DNA of 5,741 nt. Origin: Spirochaetia bacterium (GTDB lineage Bacteria; Spirochaetota; UBA4802; UBA5550). The position numbers were made by a program, and so were the translations under genes. The notes beneath the pieces are model-generated. The model ran no database searches and was not told where the DNA came from. It saw only the letters and a program-made list of their open reading frames with translations. Location of the stretch: assembly GCA_031289575.1 (NCBI GenBank), contig JAITPE010000277.1, forward strand, positions 1 to 5,741. The letters run 5' to 3'. Within the stretch, counting starts at the first letter, position 1, and each line of letters opens with the position of its first letter. Positions 1 through 5,741 of this stretch are shown here, piece after piece.

Positions 1-557
1 AGCACTCCGGCAAGGATTGCCGCTGTTGTAACAGCATCGTTTCTGCTGTCGGTTCCGGACGCGAGAAGCGCGATTGAATTGATCTGCTTTCCCGCGTAAA
101 TGTAAAACCTCATCTGCCAAAATTTTACAAGAACCGCCCCCGCGAGTATTGCTATCGCGGTATGGCTGAATTCGAGTGACTGCGGCTCTACGATCTTGAG
201 CACCGACGAATACAGAAGAAAAACTCCCACAACAATTATAATGATCGAGATAAACAGCCCGGCGAGGTACTCAATGCGCGCATGGCCGTATGGGTGACTC
301 TTATCCTCAGGCATGGCCGCCAATTTAAAACCGATGAGCGTAATCATTGACGAAGACGCGTCGGTAAGATTATTTATTCCGTCCGCTATAATGGCAATGC
401 TGCCGCTAATAATTCCGATTACGATTTTTACGGTACACAGCAAAAAGTTTGATATTATTCCAACAATGCCCGCCAATTTGCCGTACTCCCTGCGTATGCC
501 CGGCGCTTTTGTGTTTTCATAATCCTTGATGAAAAATTTTATAAGCGCTTTCCCCAT
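1..557 (-). CDS. Cation diffusion facilitator (CDF) family metal exporter, N-terminal part (3' end beyond window)
   Basis: This is the first 185 codons of an inner-membrane divalent-cation/proton antiporter that would export a metal such as Mn, Fe or Zn from the cytoplasm. The translation begins MGKALIKFFI. Hydrophobic segments lie at about residues 29-50, 53-80, 98-120, 132-150 and 160-185, matching TM1-TM5 of CDF proteins. Family hallmarks are the TM2 block ADGINNLTDASSS (58-70) and the loop HPYGHARIEYLAG (88-100). The likely transport-site residues are N62/D66 in TM2 and D170/D174 in TM5 (TDSRND). YiiP/FieF-type zinc/iron transporters have Asp-Asp and His-Asp there; the N-D/D-D set resembles manganese exporters of the MntE type, so manganese is my best guess, not a certainty. 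TM6 and the cytoplasmic C-terminal domain would lie off the left edge. The start follows GGAG nine bases upstream, inside the end of the decarboxylase gene, and only 3 bases separate the two genes, implying co-transcription. Confidence 0.93.
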   Translation of the reverse strand, partial: MGKALIKFFIKDYENTKAPGIRREYGKLAGIVGIISNFLLCTVKIVIGIISGSIAIIADGINNLTDASSSMITLIGFKLAAMPEDKSHPYGHARIEYLAGLFISIIIIVVGVFLLYSSVLKIVEPQSLEFSHTAIAILAGAVLVKFWQMRFYIYAGKQINSIALLASGTDSRNDAVTTAAILAGV

Positions 558-560
558 GCG

Positions 561-1811
561 TCAACGCTCCGCGAACTCAAGCGTAGCGAAGTAATCGTCA
601 AGGGTCTCGGCGCGGCGCACAAGCTTAACCGTACCGTCTGTTCCAAGAAGAAGCTCCGCGGAGCGCAGCTTCCCGTTGTAGTTAAAACCCATGGCATGGC
701 CGTGAGCCCCTGTATCATGAATCACTATGATGTCTCCGGGTTCAAGTTTAGGCAGCATGCGGTCAATCGCGAACTTATCGTTGTTCTCGCAAAGAGAGCC
801 GGTCACGTCGTATTTTGTGCCGGCTGGAAGATGTTCCTTGCCCAAAACCGTTATATGGTGGTAAGCGCCGTAAACGGCAGGCCTCATGAGATTTGCCATA
901 CATGAATCAAGTCCGGCATATTTTTTATACGTATCCTTTAAATGCAAAACCTTTGAAACAAGAAAACCGCAGGGCCCCGTTATCAAACGCCCGCTCTCCA
1001 TGTATATCTTCAATGGATGAAGGGGACTGTTTTTTATTCTTTCGTCATAGGCCAGTCTGATTCCTTTCGAGATCAGCTCAATACTCACAGGCTCATCCTC
1101 AGGGCCGTACGGTATTCCAAAACCTCCGCCGAGGTTTACGGATTCAATCCTCACGCCGGTTTTTTCAAAAACCTCAAGCGCGAGTTCAAAAAGCATAACC
1201 GCCGTATCTATAAAATACTGATTATTCAGCTCATTAGAGGCAACCATTGTGTGAAGTCCGAAACTCCTCACCCCTTTTTTTCGCAAAACCGAATAACCTT
1301 CAAAAATCTGCTCACGCGTAAAACCGTACTTTGCCTCCTGCGGATTGCCTATTATAGCATTCCCGCTGCGCAGCGGACCCGGATTATAGCGGCACGATAT
1401 TGATTCGGGAATCCCGGCTGTTCTTTCAAGAAAATCAATATGAGAAATATCGTCGAGATTTATGAGCGCGCCAAGCTGTTTAGCCTTCACATATTCGACG
1501 GCAGGCGTATCATTAGACGTGAAGACAATCTCCCCGCCGGCAAGTCCGGTCCGCTCGGCAAGTACCAATTCGGCCAAGGAACTGCAATCGGCGCCGCAGC
1601 CCTCCTCGTGCAGTATTTTAAGAATATGAGGGTTGGGCGTTGCTTTAACAGCAAAGTATTCCTTAAAGCCATGCGCCCAATCGAACGCCTTGATCAGGCG
1701 CCTTACATTAGCGCGTATGGCGTCTTCATCGTATATATGAAACGGGGTCGGGTGATCCCTTATTATGCTTTCAATCTGTTCTTTTGTAAACGGTAATTCT
1801 TTCGCGCCCAT
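561..1811 (-). CDS. lysA: Diaminopimelate decarboxylase-family PLP enzyme (fold type III), variant clade
   Basis: This is a 416-residue cytoplasmic enzyme of the alanine-racemase-fold (type III) decarboxylases, the usual length for LysA. LysA converts meso-diaminopimelate to L-lysine and CO2. An N-terminal PLP-binding barrel is marked by YFAVKATPNP (52-61), with K56 as the expected Schiff-base lysine. The phosphate-binding loop is NLGGGFGIPYG (226-236), followed by ESGR (272-275) where EPGR is common. The C-terminal domain carries GSLCENND (338-345; C341 and E342 act across the dimer in the family) and GHAMGFNYN (371-379; Y378 near PLP). The motif that is usually HxHIGS reads HTMVASNE (187-194). 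Substrate is therefore likely but not proven to be diaminopimelate; carboxynorspermidine decarboxylase or another amino-acid decarboxylase is possible. The ATG follows an AGGAGG site, and an in-frame TGA at 1821-1823 rules out an upstream extension. It ends with TGA 3 bases before the CDF gene and has its own probable promoter upstream. Confidence 0.88.
   Translation of the reverse strand: MGAKELPFTKEQIESIIRDHPTPFHIYDEDAIRANVRRLIKAFDWAHGFKEYFAVKATPNPHILKILHEEGCGADCSSLAELVLAERTGLAGGEIVFTSNDTPAVEYVKAKQLGALINLDDISHIDFLERTAGIPESISCRYNPGPLRSGNAIIGNPQEAKYGFTREQIFEGYSVLRKKGVRSFGLHTMVASNELNNQYFIDTAVMLFELALEVFEKTGVRIESVNLGGGFGIPYGPEDEPVSIELISKGIRLAYDERIKNSPLHPLKIYMESGRLITGPCGFLVSKVLHLKDTYKKYAGLDSCMANLMRPAVYGAYHHITVLGKEHLPAGTKYDVTGSLCENNDKFAIDRMLPKLEPGDIIVIHDTGAHGHAMGFNYNGKLRSAELLLGTDGTVKLVRRAETLDDYFATLEFAER
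567..570 (-). promoter_or_regulatory. Ribosome binding site of CDF gene inside decarboxylase 3' end
   Basis: GGAG on the minus strand lies nine bases before the CDF ATG (557), within the last codons of the decarboxylase gene. It supports independent initiation at 557 in a gene pair only 3 bases apart. Confidence 0.55.
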
Positions 1812-1815
1812 AGCG

Positions 1816-1823
1816 CCTCCTCA
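1816..1823 (-). promoter_or_regulatory. Strong ribosome binding site of the decarboxylase gene
   Basis: The minus strand reads GTGAGGAGGCGCTATG into the decarboxylase start. The AGGAGG core (1816-1821) lies 4 bases before the ATG and the overlapping GAGGAG register (1818-1823) 6 bases before it. The in-frame TGA within this same site fixes the start at 1811. Confidence 0.75.
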
Positions 1824-1830
1824 CTCCGGC

Positions 1831-1858
1831 AATATATAGCTAAATTCAAGGCTGTCAA
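1831..1858 (-). promoter_or_regulatory. Putative sigma-70-type promoter for decarboxylase-CDF pair
   Basis: In the only real intergenic gap (1812-1866), the minus strand carries TTGACA (1853-1858, a full match to the -35 consensus), a 16-base spacer, then TATATT (1831-1836, five of six matches to TATAAT). Transcription would start near 1824, giving a leader of about 13 bases that consists almost entirely of the ribosome binding site. This would let the decarboxylase and CDF genes be expressed independently of glgP and the MATE gene. I see no operator palindrome, and the leader is too short for a lysine riboswitch. The call rests on consensus matching only. Confidence 0.6.
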
Positions 1859-1866
1859 GAAGAAAT

Positions 1867-3237
1867 CTATACAACAATCTCCTTCCATTTGCCGCTTCTA
1901 AAACGCACAGCAAGGACAACGCAGAAAAGCAGAAAGCATACAACCAAAATAGCCCAGCTCATTTCTACCGGCAGATCAAAGACCTTCAGTGATAAATATA
2001 TTACAATAAGCAGGAAAATATTCAATGTTACCGATGCGGCCATTGTGAAAAAAGTATCGCCCGCGCCGCGGAGAGCCCCTATAAAGGCAACCATCACAGA
2101 CTCGGCCAGCACATAGAACGAGGCTATGCGAATCATGTGCACGGCCGATGGTGCCGCTTGCTCAAAAATAAGATTCGGCTCATCAGGAGCAAATACATTC
2201 ACAAGAACATCGGGCACAAACACAAAAAGAAAAAGTATTATTGCCGAATAAAAAATTCCGGCCTTGATTCCCGATATAGCCGACCGGTAGGCGGCGTCGG
2301 GGTTCTTCGCGCCCAAATACCTGCCGACAAGGCTTGTGATGGAGATCTCGAGTCCGAGCAGCGGAATGTACGACATGAGATCCCAGTTGAACATGATAGT
2401 TACGGCCGTTGCCGCGACATCCCCCTCCGAATGAAATATTCCTGTCATCATGCTGAAAAATATAAAGTTAAGAAAAAACTCAATGCCCGCCGGCCAGCCG
2501 AAACGCAGAAGATTTTTCATAATAACCTTGTCAAAATGAAATGAGGAAAAAACCGAAAATGCAGTCCTGTTATTCTTTCCAAAAAAAACAGACAGAAGAA
2601 CAATCAGCGCGCAAAAACTTCCCGATATTGTGGCAATCGCCGCGCCGGCAATGCCCATCGGCTCAAAACCCAATTTGCCGAAAATCAAAATATAATCAAG
2701 AACAACATTGGCTGCCATCGCGGCAATCGTCGAGGCCATCACAATGCCCGTGCGCCCAATACCGGAAAAGTAGCATCCCAGAACAGAGCGCAGCATACCC
2801 AGAACGCAGCCGGCGGCGAGCACATTGAGGTATTCGGTCTGATACTGCATCTGCAGTTCCGGAATATCCATAAGGCGCAGCGCAGCGAGCGCGGCAGGTT
2901 TTAATGCCATGATTATGGGCCACGCGGCCAGGGTAACCAATATTGCCTGAAAAGCGGCAATGGGTGATTTGTGTTTTTCTCCCGCTCCGAAGTAACGGGC
3001 TACGAGGGCGGTCGAGTAGCTCGTGAGACCGACAAAGAAAAAGGTCATGGTCTGCATTGTGATTCCGCCGCCCATGACCGCGTTCATTTGTTCCGGAGCA
3101 AGTTTTGCCATGAAAAAACGGTCGGTAAAAGTCATCATCCCGTCACATGCTGTGGAAATCATCATAGGCACGGCAATAACAAGCAGTTCCCGGATTCCTC
3201 CGGGACCGCCTTTAAAATAATTGCTAAAAAACGTCAT
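1867..3237 (-). CDS. MATE-family efflux transporter (Na+ or H+ coupled multidrug antiporter)
   Basis: This is a 456-residue polytopic inner-membrane protein, the normal MATE length, with about 12 hydrophobic segments in two related halves. Such proteins export organic cations, drugs or metabolites in exchange for Na+ or H+; the substrate cannot be read from sequence. Paired half-repeat signatures are visible. In the N half these are FTDRFFMAKL (37-46), ALVARYFGAGE (77-87), FSGIGRTG (157-164) and NVVLDYILIFG (177-187). In the C half they are SLVGRYLGAKN (302-312) and GALRGAGDTFF (387-397). Acidic residues in TM1 (D32, D39) and E253 in TM7 are candidates for cation or proton coupling, but my by-eye alignment does not place E253 exactly on the NorM glutamate. 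The ATG overlaps the glgP stop by one base (TAATG). A stop in the MATE frame at 3247-3249 excludes a longer start, and the next Met (M25) is inside TM1. No good Shine-Dalgarno sequence precedes it, so coupling to glgP translation is likely. Confidence 0.93.
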   Translation of the reverse strand: MTFFSNYFKGGPGGIRELLVIAVPMMISTACDGMMTFTDRFFMAKLAPEQMNAVMGGGITMQTMTFFFVGLTSYSTALVARYFGAGEKHKSPIAAFQAILVTLAAWPIIMALKPAALAALRLMDIPELQMQYQTEYLNVLAAGCVLGMLRSVLGCYFSGIGRTGIVMASTIAAMAANVVLDYILIFGKLGFEPMGIAGAAIATISGSFCALIVLLSVFFGKNNRTAFSVFSSFHFDKVIMKNLLRFGWPAGIEFFLNFIFFSMMTGIFHSEGDVAATAVTIMFNWDLMSYIPLLGLEISITSLVGRYLGAKNPDAAYRSAISGIKAGIFYSAIILFLFVFVPDVLVNVFAPDEPNLIFEQAAPSAVHMIRIASFYVLAESVMVAFIGALRGAGDTFFTMAASVTLNIFLLIVIYLSLKVFDLPVEMSWAILVVCFLLFCVVLAVRFRSGKWKEIVV

Positions 3238-5726
3238 TATTTGCGTTTATTGGATCCGGGCGCGCCTACCTTTAGTGATTTTACTCCCCATATCTCTTTC
3301 GCGTACTCGGCAATGGTTCTGTCGGTTGAAAATTTTCCCATTCCGGCAGTGTTAAAAATCGACATCCTTGCCCAGCGCTTCTTATCGGTGAAGGCTTGAG
3401 ATACGCTTTCCTGGCATTCGATATAAGACTCGTAATCGGCAAGCAGCATATACGTGTCGCCGTGATAAAGAAGCGAGTCGGTTATAGGCCTGAACAGCTC
3501 GGTATCGCCGCCGGAATAAAATCCGCTGCTTATTTGCGAAAGAGCCAAGCGCAGTTCGGGATTGGAATAGTAATTCATCGGATTATAGCCTTCGTTTCTG
3601 AGAGAAGCCACACCCTCTGAGTCAAGGCCGAAGCAGAAAAAGTTTTCTCTTCCGACCTCTTCCATGATTTCAATATTGGCGCCGTCAAATGTGCCTATTG
3701 TCATGGCGCCGTTCAGGGCAAATTTCATGTTGCCAGTGCCGGAGGCCTCGGTTCCGGCCGTTGATATCTGCTCCGACAAATCAGCCGCCGGAATTATTTT
3801 CTCGGCGTTTGATACGGCGTAGTTCCTGAGAAAAAGAACATTGAGCAATCCGTCGGCCGCCTTGTCTTTGTTCACAACATCGGCCACCGAATTTATCAGC
3901 TTAATTACGAGCTTTGCCATATAGTATCCGGGAGCGGCCTTGCCCGCAAATATGACGGTTCTTGGAACAAAATCTTTTCCGGGGTTCTCTTTGATTCTAT
4001 TATACATTGTTATTACATTGAGCACATTCAAAAGCTGCCGCTTGTACTCATGAAGGCGTTTAACCTGTATGTCAAATATGGATGATGTATTTACCCGCAA
4101 ATTATTGTGGTTCATGATATACTTCGCAAGCAGTTCCTTGTTGTGCGATTTAACCTGCATCCATTGGTCTTGGAAACCGGCGTCATCCGCAAATTCTTTA
4201 AGCTTTGAAAGCTGAAACAAATCGGTAACCCACCCCTCGCCTATTTTTCCGCTGATGAGGGCGGAGAGCTTTGGATTGCACAGTTTAAGCCAGCGCCTCT
4301 GCGTAATTCCGTTCGTCTTGTTGTTGAACTTTTTCGGCCACAGGCTGTAAAAACCGGAGAACACCTTTGCCTTTAAAATATCGCTGTGCAGAGCGGCCAC
4401 GCCGTTTACAGAGTGGCTGCCTATTATGGCAAGATTTGCCATGCGCACCCTTTTATCGGCCCCTTCTTCAATTATCGAAAGTTCGCTTATGAGGCTTTGG
4501 TCAAATGAAACCGCGTTCAGCATATCTATGAAGCGCCTGTTTATTTCATATATAATCTGCATATGCCTGGGCAGTACCCTTTCCATGAGCAATACCGGCC
4601 ATTTTTCAAGAGCCTCGGGCAGTATTGTATGATTTGTGTATCCGAAAGTTTTTACTGTTATATCCCATGACTCTTCCCAGTCAAGGCCTTCAATATCAAT
4701 AAAAATTCTCATGAGTTCCGGAATAGCTATAGCCGGATGTGTATCGTTCAACTGAATGGCCGAAAAATCGGCAAAACTTTTTAAATCACCGCTCTTCTTT
4801 TTGTAACGGCGCAGGATATCCTGAAGAGTAGCCGAAACGAATAAGTACTCCTGCTTGAGCCTCAGTTCTTTTCCCTCAAAAACATTATCGTTTGGGTAAA
4901 GAACCTTTGTAATATTCTCCGAAGATGCCTTGGCCGCAACCGCCTTCATGTAATCCCCGTCATTAAAGTAATTGAGGTCGAACTCGCGCGTCGCCTTTGC
5001 CGACCAAAGCCTGAGATTGTTCACCGTATTGTTTCTGTAGCCGGGAATCGGAGTATCGAATGCCAAAGCGACTATATCCTCGGTATCAACCCATTTAGGC
5101 TTGGGCTTTCCGCCCTCATCGGTATACTCGACCCTGCCGTAGAAGCTGATTATATACAGAAGTTCCGGCCTTTGAAACTCCCAAATATTTCCAAGCCGCA
5201 GCCAGTTGTCCGGAGTCTCAACCTGGTAGCCGTTTACTATATTTTGAAAAAATATTCCGTAATCATAGCGGAGTCCATAACCGGTTGCGGGCAGCCCAAG
5301 CGTGGCTAATGAATCCAAGAAACACGCGGCCAAGCGGCCCAAGCCGCCATTGCCAAGACCGGCGTCCCATTCCGCCTCGCGCAGTTCTTCCAGATCGTAT
5401 CCCAATTCGCTCAACGCCTTCTGCGCGTTCTCGTAGAGGTCAAGATTTATAAGCGTGTTGCCCAGAGCTCTGCCCATAAGAAATTCGAGCGACAAATAGT
5501 AAACACGCTTGGGATTCTTCGCGTAGTATTCTAATTTGGTTTCTATGCGCCTTTCGGTAAGCCTGTCCCTCGCGGCCAATCCAATGCTCGCATAGCAGTC
5601 ATGGAGAGTGGCTGTATACTCATCCTTTGAGAGAGAGAACTCCATGTGGTCTACAAAATCGCCTTTCAGAGCCTCCGCGTCAAGTTCAAGGGGCTTGTTA
5701 TTTGTTGGGGTGAGTTTTTCTGTCAT
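3237..5726 (-). CDS. glgP: Glycogen/starch/maltodextrin phosphorylase (GT35)
   Basis: This 829-residue cytoplasmic PLP enzyme releases glucose-1-phosphate from alpha-1,4-glucans such as glycogen using inorganic phosphate. It is collinear with the classical phosphorylase family over its whole length: YYLSLEFLMGRALGNT (76-91), GLGNGGLGRLAACFLDSLA (123-141), GYGLRYDYGIF (149-159), LNDTHPAIAIPELMR (326-340), NHTILPEALEKWP (365-377), VKRLHEYKRQ (555-564, with R557 and K562 at phosphate-contacting positions) and EASGTGNMK (660-668), where K668 binds PLP. Its C-terminus GKFSTDRTIAEYAKEIWGV is typical, followed by a short basic tail ending NKRK. I chose the ATG at 5726 because GGAGGG lies four bases upstream; the in-frame ATG at 5738 would itself be part of that ribosome binding site. 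No active-site residue I checked is missing. Whether it prefers glycogen or maltodextrin (GlgP versus MalP) cannot be decided, since no glycogen or maltose genes are in view. The upstream promoter is outside the window. Confidence 0.97.
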   Translation of the reverse strand: MTEKLTPTNNKPLELDAEALKGDFVDHMEFSLSKDEYTATLHDCYASIGLAARDRLTERRIETKLEYYAKNPKRVYYLSLEFLMGRALGNTLINLDLYENAQKALSELGYDLEELREAEWDAGLGNGGLGRLAACFLDSLATLGLPATGYGLRYDYGIFFQNIVNGYQVETPDNWLRLGNIWEFQRPELLYIISFYGRVEYTDEGGKPKPKWVDTEDIVALAFDTPIPGYRNNTVNNLRLWSAKATREFDLNYFNDGDYMKAVAAKASSENITKVLYPNDNVFEGKELRLKQEYLFVSATLQDILRRYKKKSGDLKSFADFSAIQLNDTHPAIAIPELMRIFIDIEGLDWEESWDITVKTFGYTNHTILPEALEKWPVLLMERVLPRHMQIIYEINRRFIDMLNAVSFDQSLISELSIIEEGADKRVRMANLAIIGSHSVNGVAALHSDILKAKVFSGFYSLWPKKFNNKTNGITQRRWLKLCNPKLSALISGKIGEGWVTDLFQLSKLKEFADDAGFQDQWMQVKSHNKELLAKYIMNHNNLRVNTSSIFDIQVKRLHEYKRQLLNVLNVITMYNRIKENPGKDFVPRTVIFAGKAAPGYYMAKLVIKLINSVADVVNKDKAADGLLNVLFLRNYAVSNAEKIIPAADLSEQISTAGTEASGTGNMKFALNGAMTIGTFDGANIEIMEEVGRENFFCFGLDSEGVASLRNEGYNPMNYYSNPELRLALSQISSGFYSGGDTELFRPITDSLLYHGDTYMLLADYESYIECQESVSQAFTDKKRWARMSIFNTAGMGKFSTDRTIAEYAKEIWGVKSLKVGAPGSNKRK

Positions 5727-5730
5727 AAAT

Positions 5731-5736
5731 CCCTCC
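5731..5736 (-). promoter_or_regulatory. Ribosome binding site that fixes the glgP start
   Basis: The minus strand reads ATGGAGGGATTTATGACA at the gene's 5' end. GGAGGG (5731-5736) sits at normal distance from the second ATG (5726) and overlaps the first ATG (5738), which itself has only three bases upstream in the window. The second ATG is therefore the likely start. Confidence 0.75.
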
Positions 5737-5741
5737 ATATT

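Noticed and set aside
1275..1281. A run of seven A on the coding strand of the decarboxylase (CGA AAA AAA GGG), matching a -1 frameshift heptamer
   Set aside because: The zero frame continues through a full-length conserved enzyme. I see no strong downstream stem-loop or alternative-frame domain, so it just encodes Arg-Lys-Lys.
1017..1403. Plus-strand open frame of 128 codons, and similar plus-strand frames at 1440-1796, 2137-2544 and 2971-3399
   Set aside because: Each lies antisense inside a well-supported minus-strand gene, has a composition rich in Lys, Arg and Ser without family motifs, and none shows the hallmarks of a real protein. They are by-products of codon usage on the coding strand.
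1812..1866. Possible lysine riboswitch or terminator before the LysA-like gene
   Set aside because: The gap is only 55 bases, far shorter than a lysine riboswitch (around 170 bases or more), and shows no GC-rich hairpin followed by a T run.
2581..2588. A run of eight T on the coding strand of the MATE gene that could be a phase-variation or sequencing-error site
   Set aside because: It encodes Val-Phe-Phe at the end of a membrane segment, and the frame is intact on both sides. One eight-base run in a Phe-rich gene is not evidence of phase variation.
3251..3268. Adjacent GGATCC and GGCGCGCC sequences (BamHI and AscI sites) near the glgP 3' end, resembling a cloning linker
   Set aside because: They fall in frame within the glgP C-terminal codons (GAPGS), and both flanks continue as normal coding sequence into the MATE gene. 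No vector sequence is present, so coincidence is the best explanation.
5726..5738. Longer glgP product starting at the ATG at 5738
   Set aside because: That ATG overlaps the GGAGGG ribosome binding site serving the ATG at 5726, and its own upstream region is outside the window. The four extra residues add nothing conserved.

Overview
The window is a densely packed bacterial segment in which four protein genes all lie on the minus strand, so transcription runs from the right edge to the left. In transcription order they are a complete glycogen phosphorylase (glgP, 5726-3237), a complete MATE-family multidrug/cation antiporter (3237-1867), a complete PLP-dependent decarboxylase of the diaminopimelate decarboxylase (LysA) family (1811-561), and the first 185 codons of a cation diffusion facilitator (CDF) metal exporter (557-1) that runs off the left edge. 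I see no RNA genes, mobile elements, CRISPR arrays, repeats or convincing terminators.

The layout looks like two transcriptional blocks. glgP and the MATE gene overlap by one base (TAATG), and the MATE start has no clear Shine-Dalgarno sequence, so the MATE protein is probably translated by coupling to glgP. A 55-base gap follows, the only real intergenic space. It holds a good match to a sigma-70 promoter (TTGACA, 16 bases, TATATT) about 13 bases upstream of a strong ribosome binding site for the decarboxylase. The CDF gene then begins 3 bases after the decarboxylase stop codon and is almost certainly co-transcribed with it. The window ends 15 bases upstream of the glgP start, so the glgP promoter is not visible.

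The organism is a bacterium using the standard bacterial code: TAA, TAG and TGA each end one gene, and starts are ATG with GGAGG-type ribosome binding sites. Base composition looks roughly balanced. The proteins are clearly bacterial, but nothing here fixes the phylum. The decarboxylase belongs to a sequence variant that I associate loosely with anaerobic bacteria, which is only a weak hint.

Functionally this is a mixed housekeeping neighbourhood: glycogen mobilisation, efflux, lysine/peptidoglycan precursor synthesis and metal export. The gene products have no obvious shared pathway. I do not see a new biological system. The points most worth a second look are the altered active-site motifs of the decarboxylase, the metal-site signature of the CDF protein, the internal promoter, and the unusual gene junctions.
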